Origin: Paracoccaceae bacterium
GTDB lineage: Bacteria; Pseudomonadota; Alphaproteobacteria; Rhodobacterales; Rhodobacteraceae
Assembly: GCA_024742705.1 (NCBI GenBank)
Contig: JANSXZ010000002.1
Location: forward strand, 124,001-188,000
DNA: 64,000 bases
Direction of reading: 5' to 3'
Within the stretch, counting starts at the first letter, position 1; each line of letters opens with the position of its first letter. The translations under genes were made by a program, and so were the position numbers. Shown piece by piece: positions 26,703-35,307 of this stretch. A model generated the notes under the pieces. The model had not been told where the DNA came from. It did not search any database and was given only the letters and a program-made list of their open reading frames with translations.

Positions 26703-27589
26703 TGCGTGCACAAACCTCGGTTTCGCAATCCGAAACCGAAAAGACCGTTCTGTCAGAAAGCGACTTTGCAGTGTTGGCTGCGATGATCCGACGAGAGACA
26801 GGCATACACATGCCACCTCAAAAACGCACGCTGATGCAGTCACGCCTGGCGCGACGGCTGCGGGTGCATGGCCTCGCCGATTTCAGCGGATACCGCCGTC
26901 TTGTCGAACAGGACGAAAGCGAAATGGCCCATATGGTGTCCTGTCTTACCACCAACGTGACTCGCTTCTTCCGGGAGAACCAGCATTTTGACGAACTGCG
27001 CACGGTGGTTCTGCCCGACCTGATTGAAAGGGCGCGCCAGGGCGGCAGGGTTCGGCTCTGGTCGGCGGGATGTTCGACAGGCGAGGAACCTTGTAGCATG
27101 GCGTTGACCCTGCTCGACCTGTGTCCGGACGCCCACCGCCTCGACATTCGCATCCTCGCCAGCGACCTCGATCCTCAGGTCGTGCAGAAAGCGGCCAGGG
27201 GGATCTACAGCCCCGACCGAGCCAGCCAGATCCCCGAGGGACTGCGCGGACGTTTTTTTTCGGCCGGGACATCCGACACCAGAGACCTGACCGTGGCAGA
27301 ACCCGTCAGAGCGCTGATCAGCTTTCGCGTCCTCAACCTGTTGCACCGATGGCCCTTTTCCGGGCCTTTCGATGTGATCTTCTGCCGCAACGTGGTCATC
27401 TACTTCGAACAGTCGACCCAGACAGAACTCTGGCCGAGGTTCGCCGAGGTGCTGGCATCCGGCGGCCGGCTTTTTATCGGGCATTCCGAGCGGTTGTCGC
27501 CATCCGCGATGACGTTCTTCGAACCCACCGGAATCACAAGCTACAAGAAAATCGCATCAAGCCAGGCGACGGTTTCTCGGGTCCGCTGA
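26702..27589 (+). CDS. cheR: chemotaxis protein methyltransferase CheR
   Basis: A 295-residue SAM-dependent enzyme that methylates glutamates of chemoreceptors. The N-terminal helical domain holds ETGIHMPPQKRTLMQSRL; the SAM site is LWSAGCSTGEEPCSMAL; FDVIFCRNVVIYF closes the Rossmann core. The chemoreceptor at 49175-51046 carries a C-terminal tether of the type CheR binds. Confidence 0.95.
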   Translation: MRAQTSVSQSETEKTVLSESDFAVLAAMIRRETGIHMPPQKRTLMQSRLARRLRVHGLADFSGYRRLVEQDESEMAHMVSCLTTNVTRFFRENQHFDELRTVVLPDLIERARQGGRVRLWSAGCSTGEEPCSMALTLLDLCPDAHRLDIRILASDLDPQVVQKAARGIYSPDRASQIPEGLRGRFFSAGTSDTRDLTVAEPVRALISFRVLNLLHRWPFSGPFDVIFCRNVVIYFEQSTQTELWPRFAEVLASGGRLFIGHSERLSPSAMTFFEPTGITSYKKIASSQATVSRVR

Positions 27590-27612
27590 TCCCGCGCCAA
27601 AAAGGAGGTCGC

Positions 27613-27999
27613 ATGAGCCTGAAAGATACATTGCACGTCATGATTGTCGATGACATGGCGACGAGCCGTGGTTTGATCACTCAAGCCATGGATGAAATCG
27701 GGATTCGAAACTACACCACCGAGAACGACGGCGCCGCCGCACTGCAAAAGCTGGCCGCCAAACCCGTTCACATGGTCATTTCGGATTACAACATGCCCCG
27801 AATGGACGGGTTGCAACTGCTCAAGGCGTTGCGGGAAAACCGGTCTACCCAGCGCATTGGTTTCATTCTCGTCACCGGACGTGCCGACAAGGAACTGCTG
27901 GACATGGGCCGGCAACTGGGCATGAACAACTATCTGAAGAAACCGTTTTCCCCGGCCGACATGAAGGCCTGCATAACCCGTGTGACGGGGCCGCTTTGA
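27613..27999 (+). CDS. chemotaxis response regulator CheY (second copy)
   Basis: A 128-residue receiver: VMIVDDMATSRGLI, phosphorylated Asp in MVISDYNMPRMDG, FILVTGRADKE with the switch Thr, and YLKKPFSPADM. It has an AGGAGGT site nine bases before the ATG. It lies between cheR and cheB and differs clearly from the first CheY, so the two probably have separate roles (motor binding against phosphate sink). Confidence 0.92.
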   Translation: MSLKDTLHVMIVDDMATSRGLITQAMDEIGIRNYTTENDGAAALQKLAAKPVHMVISDYNMPRMDGLQLLKALRENRSTQRIGFILVTGRADKELLDMGRQLGMNNYLKKPFSPADMKACITRVTGPL

Positions 28000-28595
28000 A
28001 CGGGTCGATCATCTGCATCGGCGCATCGACGGGCGGGGTTGAGGCGCTGGAGAAAGTCCTGGCCGGGTTCACGCACGACTGTCCCCCGACGCTGATCGTG
28101 CAGCACATCCTGGGTGAGTTTTCCGGCTCGCTTGCCAGACGCCTGAACCGCGCTTGCGGTGCGACGGTCAGTGAAGCGCGCGACGCGCAGCGGCTTTCGC
28201 GCGGACAGGTGATCATTGCGCCCGGCGATGACAGGCACCTCGCGATAAAAGGTGGCGCCCTTCCTCGGTGTGTGCTGATCGCGGGTCCAAAGCGGTCCGG
28301 CCATCGCCCGTCGGTCGATGTGCTGTTTCATTCGGCGGCGGCTTCTGACCTGCACGTTGTGGCCGCCTTGCTGACAGGTATGGGCCGGGACGGCGCAGAG
28401 GGTCTGGGGGCGATCCGCGCTGCCGGTGGCCATACGCTCGCGCAGGATGCCACAACATCGGTGGTCTTTGGCATGCCTCGGGCGGCTGTCGAAATCGGGG
28501 CCGCCGAATTCACGCTGCCCCTGCCACGCATCGGTCCCAAGCTCTTGCGCCTCGCCAGAAGCATGCAAAGCGGAGTTGCACATGACAGCGCATGA
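27996..28595 (+). CDS. cheB: CheB-type methylesterase lacking a receiver domain
   Basis: A 199-residue protein that is only the CheB catalytic domain, which removes receptor methyl groups and deamidates glutamines. Catalytic Ser is in CIGASTGGVEAL, His in IVQHILGE and Asp in GMGRDGAEG. The usual N-terminal receiver and linker (about 150 residues) are absent, so it cannot be regulated by CheA in the standard way. Start is TTG overlapping the cheY stop (CTTTGA). Confidence 0.9.
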   Translation: MNGSIICIGASTGGVEALEKVLAGFTHDCPPTLIVQHILGEFSGSLARRLNRACGATVSEARDAQRLSRGQVIIAPGDDRHLAIKGGALPRCVLIAGPKRSGHRPSVDVLFHSAAASDLHVVAALLTGMGRDGAEGLGAIRAAGGHTLAQDATTSVVFGMPRAAVEIGAAEFTLPLPRIGPKLLRLARSMQSGVAHDSA

Positions 28596-29136
28596 CACAT
28601 CGATGGCCCGCACCGTTCTGGTGGTTCAAGGCGAATATCATATCTCCGACCGGCCCGAAGACATGTTGACCACTCTGCTGGGGTCGTGCGTTGCGGCCTG
28701 TCTCTACGATAGCGAGGCAGGCGTTGGCGGCATGAACCATTTTCTGCTGCCAGGCGAAGCGGGCGAGAAGAACCGCGGATTGCGATATGGCGCCTACGCC
28801 ATGGAACTGCTGATCAATTCGCTGCTGAAACGCGGTGCAGACAGACGGCAGCTTCAGGCAAAACTTTTCGGAGGCGCAAAAATGAATGCGACGTCAGGCA
28901 GAATCGGATCCAACAATGCAGATTTCGCGCTGTGGTTCCTGCGCAATGAAGGCATTCCCGTCACCGGGCAGAACGTTGGCGGTACACGGGGCAGAAAGGT
29001 TCGGTTCTGGCCCCACAGCGGTAGGGCGCAGCAGATGTTCATGTCTGACACCGCCCCGCTTCTGGCGCAGGAGGCGGCGGTCCTGCACCCGGAACCGCGG
29101 CAACCGAAGGCCGATACGGACACCGTCTTTTTTTGA
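28582..29136 (+). CDS. cheD: chemoreceptor glutamine deamidase CheD
   Basis: A 184-residue CheD. The catalytic Cys is in LLGSCVAACLYD and the His in GGMNHFLLPG; KLFGGAKMN is also conserved. It deamidates receptor glutamines. The start overlaps the end of cheB by 14 bases; a second ATG at 28603 is possible. It is the last gene of the che operon, followed by about 180 bases with no further feature seen. Confidence 0.93.
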   Translation: MTAHDTSMARTVLVVQGEYHISDRPEDMLTTLLGSCVAACLYDSEAGVGGMNHFLLPGEAGEKNRGLRYGAYAMELLINSLLKRGADRRQLQAKLFGGAKMNATSGRIGSNNADFALWFLRNEGIPVTGQNVGGTRGRKVRFWPHSGRAQQMFMSDTAPLLAQEAAVLHPEPRQPKADTDTVFF

Positions 29137-29318
29137 TGCTACAAGCCCTGCTTCATGCGCTGCGGCGTAGTTTCTACAAGATGCGCAGCCTGTGGCGGCC
29201 TGTCGCGATCAAGGACCGGGCAGCAGGAACCAGTGATCACGGGAACCGCAGGAACGCCGCAACACATGCCGTGCATCACCGTGGCCCGTCGGCACAATCG
29301 ACAGGCGGGTACGCTTCG

Positions 29319-30185
29319 TCACCTCTCGGCAATGGATTGATCCGCCAGGCAAAAGGCTGCGGCCCCGATGCTGGCGGTTTGCCCACGCAGGAAAAGCGCG
29401 GCGGCGGCAATCGTGCCGCTTTGTTGCAGATGGCGGGCGCGCAGGCGGCCAGCCTCCAGCGCGGCGGCTACCTCCTTCCCGGACAAGCGACCACAACCCG
29501 CCACCACCGGTCTGTGACCCAGATCGCTTTCAGGGCGAATGTGGATCGCCGGCATGCGCGTGATCGCCGGATGGCCGGGCAGATCCACCGCGTTTGCAAC
29601 GACGGTGGCGGCCGCATCGGCCGTGGCCGCATCCCGCGCCAGCACCGTCACGCTGTCGGCGATCCCAAGACTGAGGCTGCGCCCGCCCTTCCCGGATGTC
29701 GCAAGGCCGCCAATGCCGTCACCGGGTTGCAAATGCACCTGCCCCAGGGGATCGGCCCTACCCGACTGCATGGCGATGCGGAATCCAGCCGGATCGCGCA
29801 GATGTATGGCGATATCGCCGCCGTTGTTCACAAAGGCACGCCGCAGCGGGGTGGCGCCGCGCATCACAGCCAAAATCTCATCGGCGACTGCCCCGGCGAC
29901 CGCCGCCATAGGGGTCAGCGTGGCGTCGCCGCAAGAGCGCGTGGCCTGCCACATGCGGCGTGCCACGGTGCCGCACGGTTCCGCGATCTGATGGCATGGC
30001 TGGCACAGCGCGTCATACTCCTGCATCAGTTCTTCCAGCAGCGTGCCAAACCGCAAACGGGCCGTGCGGAACGCCAGCCCTCGCGCATCGCTTTCCCCGT
30101 CTGCGCCGATGATCAGATCGATGGGACCGTGATGCAGGTGCAGACGGGTGCCATCGCGGGCCAGCTGCGCCGCCGCGCCTGTCAC
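29319..30185 (-). CDS. UPF0280 family protein (ApbE-related fold)
   Basis: A 288-residue member of UPF0280. Segments typical of the family are MQEYDALCQPCHQIAEP, TPMAAVAGAVADEIL, AFVNNGGDIAIHL and GIADSVTVLARDAATADAAAT. The fold is related to ApbE, the enzyme that attaches FMN covalently to flavoproteins. It overlaps the stop of the 6-hydroxynicotinate-reductase-like gene by ATGA, so the two are made together. I infer, without proof, that it may mature the flavin of that neighbour. Confidence 0.85.
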   Translation of the reverse strand: MTGAAAQLARDGTRLHLHHGPIDLIIGADGESDARGLAFRTARLRFGTLLEELMQEYDALCQPCHQIAEPCGTVARRMWQATRSCGDATLTPMAAVAGAVADEILAVMRGATPLRRAFVNNGGDIAIHLRDPAGFRIAMQSGRADPLGQVHLQPGDGIGGLATSGKGGRSLSLGIADSVTVLARDAATADAAATVVANAVDLPGHPAITRMPAIHIRPESDLGHRPVVAGCGRLSGKEVAAALEAGRLRARHLQQSGTIAAAALFLRGQTASIGAAAFCLADQSIAER

Positions 30186-31645
30186 GGCTTGCGGCCCCAG
30201 GCAAAGCGCGCCGGGTTCAATGGGCGCGCGCCGCCCGCGTCGATGCGGCGGACCGTACTGTTCAACACCTCGTGCACCGGCCGGATGCGATCGGTGTAGC
30301 CACCGAGGGAGGCGTAATCGTCAGCGCGCATGGTGAATTCGATCGGAGCAACCAGCGCCGGCGTGGGCACATAGCCGAAAGCGCCGGCCGGCATATCCAT
30401 CACATCGACCATCAGGGTGATGCCGCCGCCCGGCCAGATGTAGCTGTCGGCGCCGCCGCAGGTCACCGAGGTCAGCGCGGATTTCACCGACCGGGTGAGG
30501 CCGACAGGGTTTTCCGTGACCCCGGCGCGCAACGATCCGCCCGCGCCGCCCATGAACAGCACGGAACAGACCGAAGGCTCGCAATTCTCGGCAATCCGGT
30601 CGGCTGAAGCGCGCAGCGCCTCCGGCATCGTCGCCGGTACAGGGATGAGATCGTTGTCCAGAACGAAATAGGCGGACTGCTCTCCAGTGGTGGAAACCAT
30701 CAGCATTCTCAGGCCGGCCCAGGCGACGCGCGGGTTGAACGGCCCGAGGATCGACAACGGATCGGAGATGTCGGTGCCGCCCCATCCGGTGCCCGGCCCC
30801 GCCACCTGAAAATAGCGCCCCGGCGTCGATCGCCGGCCCTTTATGCGGATCCCGGTGGGCGGAATACCCAGAAGCTTTCCGGCCTGATGCTCGGACAGAA
30901 CACCGGTGATGTGATCGTCAACCACCACGACCTCGTCGGTATGGCCGTGCCATTGTGGCGCGAACATGCCGATCGAAGCCGATCCGCAGCCGACGCGCAT
31001 CAGCCGTTCGCGCACCCCGTCGATCATCGGCGGCTGTCCGGCCTGCACCTCGATCTCGGGTCCGCTATCGCCGATCCGCAGCGTCACCGCCTCGCGGTTG
31101 CACAACGCCAGCAGCGCGTCGCAGGTTGTGCGGCCTTCGCGTTTCGAACCGCCGGTCAGATGATCGACACCACCCAGTGAAAGCATCCGCGACCCGTATT
31201 CGGTGGTCGTGACATGGCCGATCGTTTCTCCATCCACGCGCACGGGATCGCGTTCGGCGCCGATATGACGGTCGGTGTCGATCTTCACCTTGACGCCGCA
31301 GTAGGAGAAGATGCCTTCAGTGACCACTGTCACCATATCCACACCGTCGATCTGCTGGCTCACGATGAACGGGGCCGGCTTGTAATCGGGATAGGTGGTG
31401 CCGGCACCGATCGCGGTGACAAACGGCCTGTGCCCTTGCACGATATCGCCATCCCACCCTTCCGGGTCGAGAAACGGCACCACCCGGTCGGGGGCGGTTT
31501 CCATGACCGTCAGGGGATCGAGCCGCACCAGATCGCCGGCGTGATTGGCGTACCGGTCGCAGGCGCCGACGCGGCCTTCGGCGATGTAGCACATGACCGG
31601 ACAGGCATCGCACCGGATCTTGCCGCCCGGTTCAGCCATCGGCAC
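30182..31645 (-). CDS. 6-hydroxynicotinate reductase-like iron-sulfur flavoprotein
   Basis: A 487-residue protein matching what I know of 6-hydroxynicotinate reductase (Hnr) of Eubacterium barkeri, which reduces the pyridine ring to 1,4,5,6-tetrahydro-6-oxonicotinate with ferredoxin. C12, C15, C19 and C29 (CDACPVMC then GAC) form an N-terminal iron-sulfur site. Other landmarks are EGIFSYCGVKVKIDTD, GGVDHLTGGSKREGRTTC and CGGADSYIWPGGGITLMVD. It overlaps the molybdoenzyme gene by 14 bases and UPF0280 by four. No enamidase (next pathway step) is found nearby, so the true substrate may be another N-heterocycle. Confidence 0.78.
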   Translation of the reverse strand: MPMAEPGGKIRCDACPVMCYIAEGRVGACDRYANHAGDLVRLDPLTVMETAPDRVVPFLDPEGWDGDIVQGHRPFVTAIGAGTTYPDYKPAPFIVSQQIDGVDMVTVVTEGIFSYCGVKVKIDTDRHIGAERDPVRVDGETIGHVTTTEYGSRMLSLGGVDHLTGGSKREGRTTCDALLALCNREAVTLRIGDSGPEIEVQAGQPPMIDGVRERLMRVGCGSASIGMFAPQWHGHTDEVVVVDDHITGVLSEHQAGKLLGIPPTGIRIKGRRSTPGRYFQVAGPGTGWGGTDISDPLSILGPFNPRVAWAGLRMLMVSTTGEQSAYFVLDNDLIPVPATMPEALRASADRIAENCEPSVCSVLFMGGAGGSLRAGVTENPVGLTRSVKSALTSVTCGGADSYIWPGGGITLMVDVMDMPAGAFGYVPTPALVAPIEFTMRADDYASLGGYTDRIRPVHEVLNSTVRRIDAGGARPLNPARFAWGRKP

Positions 31646-34385
31646 CCCCCGCCAAGGCAGCCCGCAGGCGCGCGGGCGTGGCCGGTGTCTGGGTCACCCG
31701 CGCGCCACAGGCATCGTGGATCGCGTTCAGGATCGCCGGCGCCGTGGGGATCAGCGCATGTTCGCCCAGACCCTTGGCACCATAGGGGCCGTGCGCGTCG
31801 GGCTCTTCGATCAGCAGCACGTCGATGGGCGGCACGTCGCCGATGGTGGGGATCAGGTAATCATGCAGGTTTTCGGTGCGGTGCGGGACATATTCCTCCA
31901 TCAGGGCCATGCCCAATCCCTGGGCCACACCGCCGTGCACCTGGCCTTCGACCAGCAGCGGGTTGATCGCATGGCCCACGTCATGCGCCGCCGTGACATG
32001 CAGAACCCGCGTCGTCGCCAGCGCGAGATCCACCTCGACCATCGCCAGCTGCGCCGCATAGCCGAACTGCGCATAGGCCGCACCCTGACCGTTTTCATCC
32101 AGCGGGGTTGTCGGGGGGTCGTAGGTGGCAACCGCCTCGAAGACATAGCCCAGGGCGCCAGCAGGCAGATCGTCCAGCGCGATGCGATGCGCCAGGGCGC
32201 CTTCACTGCCGTGGACCGCGCCGTCGCCAAACCTGAGCCTGGTGTCAGGGCCGGCGTTCATTCGCGCCAGAACGCGGCGGCGCAGGGTTTCGCCGGCGAT
32301 CCGCGCGGCGTTGCCGGAAATGAAGGTCTGCCGCGAGGCCGAAGTCTTGCCCGCATCGGGTGTCACATCGGTATCGGGACCGACCAGTTCGATCGTGGAA
32401 ACCGGCACCCCCAGCGCACGCGCGAAAATCTGGGCGATCACGGTGTTGGCACCCTGGCCAATGTCCATCGCACCCTGATGCAGCACCACACGCCCGTCTG
32501 CCCGGATGCCGGCGCGAAACGTCGACGGGTTGGAAAGCGCCGTGTTGCCGCAGCCATACCAGCATGAAGCAACCCCGACACCGCGTTTCACCCGGTCGTG
32601 AGCGGCGTTGAAGTCGCGTGTCTGCGCGCGCAGCCGGTCCCATGCCGGTTGCAGCGCGGTCAGACAGCGGCGAATCCCGACACCCTGTGAAAACACCTGC
32701 CCGGTCACCGTGGGCACCCCGTTTTCAAGGGCGTTCAGGATGCGGAACGCCAGCCGGTCGTGTCCCAGCCGATCGGCCAGGGTGTCGAACAGCGCCTCCT
32801 GGGCGATAGCCGTCTGGGGCACGCCGAAACCGCGGAACGCGCCGGCATTGGGCCCGTTGGTGAACACTCCAACCGACCGGGCGGTGTAGTCGGCCACCGC
32901 ATAGGGCCCCGAGGCATGGATCGGCGCGCGCGTGGCCACTGTCGGGCCCCAACTGGAGTAGGCGCCGGTGTTGAAGGTTCCGTCAAAGACGAAACCGCAC
33001 AGCCGGCCGTCAGCTTTGGCCCCGATGCGCATCGTGATGTCGGACGGATGGCGTTTCGATGTCGATTGCATCGATTCCGTCCGCTCGAACACGCCGCGCA
33101 CGGTCTTGCCGGTCTTTTGCACAGCCAGAGCCAGCAGCGGTTCGATGGTCACGTCCAGTTTCGACCCAAAGCCGCCACCCACGGCGGTGGGCTGCACCCG
33201 CACCCGGTCCAGCGGCAGGCCGGTGACCCGCGCGATCATCTCGCGATCCATGCCGGGCGCCTGGGTGCTGTTGCGCAATTCGATCCGGTCGCCGACGGCG
33301 CGTGCATAGCCAGCCTCGGGTTCGAGATAGGCGTGTTCCACGCAGGCGGTCGAGAACCGCCCTTCGACCACCACATCGGCGCGGGCCAGAGCGGCTTCGG
33401 CATCGCCACAGCTGACGTACCCGCGGCACATCACGTTGCCGGGGCGGTCGGGATGCAGTTGCGGTGCGTCGGGCGCCATCGCGGCGCGCGGCGTCGTCAC
33501 CGCCGCGCGGGGCGTCCAGATCACCGGCAGAACCGCATCGCGCAGCGCATCGGCCGTTCCGATCAGCGCGGCGACAGCTTCGCCCCGGAACCGCGCCACC
33601 GTTTCCGCAAGGACCGGCTGATCCAGAAAACCGGGAATGACCCCGACGCTGTTTTCGCCGGGAATGTCGCGCGCCGTCAGAACCGTTTCGATGCCCGGAT
33701 GCACGGCAACAAACCCCTCGAGATCACCGAATTCGAATGCCGCGTGATCGTGCGGCGACCGGATCACCCGCATCGCCAACGCATCGGGCGGCGCCACATC
33801 GTCTCCAAAGCGCTCGGTGGCCATCACCTTGGCGGCGCCGTCCAGCCGTTCGATGGCCGCGCCGGTGTGTCCGTCGCCCTCGGCCAGGGGCCCGCCGTGA
33901 TCCTCGTGGAGATGCGCGCGCATCACCGCGTCGACGATCTTGCGATAGCCGGTGCAGCGGCACAGCACCCCGCCCAGCGCATCCATCACACGGGGTTCGT
34001 CGGGGCGGGGATCGGCCCGCAGAAGCGCCACCGCCGAGACGATCATGCCTGGAATGCAGATGCCACATTGCGCGGCGCCCTCGGCCTGAAAGCTGCGGGC
34101 CAGCCGCCGGGCCCAGGGATCGACCCGTGCCAGACCCGCCGGCGTTTCAACGGCCCGGCCCTGCACCCGATGCGCCGGCATCAGGCAGGCGCAGACCGGA
34201 TCGCCATCGACAAGCACGGTGCAGATCCCGCAATCGCCCGCGTTGCAACCGATCTTGACATCGGTCGACAGCATCCGCCCGCGCAGCGTTTCCGACAGCC
34301 TTTCGCCAGGGCGCGGCGCGGCCTGCACGGCGACACCGTTCAGCATGAAGCCGGTGGCCGGCGAGGTCGCGGGGCGATCCATCAT
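31632..34385 (-). CDS. xanthine-dehydrogenase-family molybdoenzyme, fused 2Fe-2S and molybdopterin subunits
   Basis: A 917-residue fusion. The N-terminal 160 residues hold two 2Fe-2S sites (GCNAGDCGICTV with CAC downstream; AAQCGICIPGM with CRCTGYRK). The rest is the Mo-cofactor domain: GGGFGSKLDV, GAFRGFGVPQ, MDIGQGANTV, and GAKGLGEHALIP, which retains the catalytic Glu. Such enzymes hydroxylate N-heterocycles such as nicotinate or purines. In most bacteria the 2Fe-2S subunit is separate. The start at 34385 is translationally coupled to the FAD subunit (ATGA). Hnr next door makes nicotinate-like substrates plausible. Confidence 0.88.
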   Translation of the reverse strand: MMDRPATSPATGFMLNGVAVQAAPRPGERLSETLRGRMLSTDVKIGCNAGDCGICTVLVDGDPVCACLMPAHRVQGRAVETPAGLARVDPWARRLARSFQAEGAAQCGICIPGMIVSAVALLRADPRPDEPRVMDALGGVLCRCTGYRKIVDAVMRAHLHEDHGGPLAEGDGHTGAAIERLDGAAKVMATERFGDDVAPPDALAMRVIRSPHDHAAFEFGDLEGFVAVHPGIETVLTARDIPGENSVGVIPGFLDQPVLAETVARFRGEAVAALIGTADALRDAVLPVIWTPRAAVTTPRAAMAPDAPQLHPDRPGNVMCRGYVSCGDAEAALARADVVVEGRFSTACVEHAYLEPEAGYARAVGDRIELRNSTQAPGMDREMIARVTGLPLDRVRVQPTAVGGGFGSKLDVTIEPLLALAVQKTGKTVRGVFERTESMQSTSKRHPSDITMRIGAKADGRLCGFVFDGTFNTGAYSSWGPTVATRAPIHASGPYAVADYTARSVGVFTNGPNAGAFRGFGVPQTAIAQEALFDTLADRLGHDRLAFRILNALENGVPTVTGQVFSQGVGIRRCLTALQPAWDRLRAQTRDFNAAHDRVKRGVGVASCWYGCGNTALSNPSTFRAGIRADGRVVLHQGAMDIGQGANTVIAQIFARALGVPVSTIELVGPDTDVTPDAGKTSASRQTFISGNAARIAGETLRRRVLARMNAGPDTRLRFGDGAVHGSEGALAHRIALDDLPAGALGYVFEAVATYDPPTTPLDENGQGAAYAQFGYAAQLAMVEVDLALATTRVLHVTAAHDVGHAINPLLVEGQVHGGVAQGLGMALMEEYVPHRTENLHDYLIPTIGDVPPIDVLLIEEPDAHGPYGAKGLGEHALIPTAPAILNAIHDACGARVTQTPATPARLRAALAGGADG

Positions 34386-35269
34386 GCCGAACCGGCGGCA
34401 CGGATGGCACGGCCACATGCCTCGGCCACCGCCGCCCGGCGATAGGCGGCGTCGGCACGGATGTCATCGATCGGCGCAAGCCCGTCGAAGGCATGGGCGG
34501 GCATCTCGGGCGCACCGGCATGCTGTCCGATCAACGCCTGTTCCAGCGCGGTCAGCCGCTGCGCAACCGCCGAACAGGCACCGACGGCAACCCGCGCGTC
34601 GGTGATGCGGCCATGGGCATCTCGGGCGATGCAGGCCGCGACCATCGCTATCGAAATCACCAGATACCGCCGCGCACCCAGTTTGCAGAAGGCGCCGCGA
34701 AGGTCGTTCGGGGGGGCGGGCAGCGCGATCTGCGTGACCAGTTCGCCGGGCCGCCGCGCGGTCTGTCGCGCGCCGGTCACGAACCCGGCCAACGGCACGT
34801 CGCGCGTTCCGTCCGGCCCGGCCAACGTAACGCGGGCATCCAGCGCCAGCAGCGGCGGCACCCCGTCGGCCGCGGGCGAGGCATTGCAGAGGTTGCCGCC
34901 AATGGTTCCGGCGTTCTGGATCTGCACACCGCCGATCATCCGCGCGGCCTGTTGCAAGCCCGCGAAGGCTGGCGGCAGGTCCGCCACGGCGATATCCGTC
35001 CAGGTGGTGGTGGCACCGATACGCCAGCCGCCGTCGGCGGCGCGCGTGATCCCGCGCAGGCCTTCTATGCGCGTCAGATCCAGAACGACCGCCGGTTCCG
35101 GCGCATCGCCGAGGGCGGGGTAGTGATCGGTGCCGCCGGCAACCACCGCCACAGGGCCGCCGCCGGCCAGAACGGTCAGCGCGTCGTTCAGACGGTATGG
35201 CGCGTGATACCCCAAAGACCGGGCCCCCGTTCGCGGCGTGGTTTCACCCCCGAGGGTGCGGCCCGCCAC
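34382..35269 (-). CDS. FAD-binding subunit of the xanthine-dehydrogenase-family enzyme
   Basis: A 295-residue protein of the molybdopterin dehydrogenase FAD family (PF00941 plus CO-dehydrogenase flavoprotein C-terminal domain). FAD motifs are AVVAGGTDHYPAL and AGTIGGNLCNASPAAD; the C-terminal domain has KLGARRYLVISIAM. It passes electrons from the 2Fe-2S centres to NAD or another acceptor. It starts 38 bases after the soeC stop, so it may be transcribed with the sulfonate module. Confidence 0.88.
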   Translation of the reverse strand: MAGRTLGGETTPRTGARSLGYHAPYRLNDALTVLAGGGPVAVVAGGTDHYPALGDAPEPAVVLDLTRIEGLRGITRAADGGWRIGATTTWTDIAVADLPPAFAGLQQAARMIGGVQIQNAGTIGGNLCNASPAADGVPPLLALDARVTLAGPDGTRDVPLAGFVTGARQTARRPGELVTQIALPAPPNDLRGAFCKLGARRYLVISIAMVAACIARDAHGRITDARVAVGACSAVAQRLTALEQALIGQHAGAPEMPAHAFDGLAPIDDIRADAAYRRAAVAEACGRAIRAAGSA

Positions 35270-35307
35270 AGGCGGTTGTCAACGGTATTCCGGGCGCTGC
35301 GGCCGTG

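Noticed and set aside
29133-30299. Plus-strand open frame downstream of cheD
   Set aside because: It is antisense to UPF0280 and shows no domain; the minus-strand protein matches a known family.
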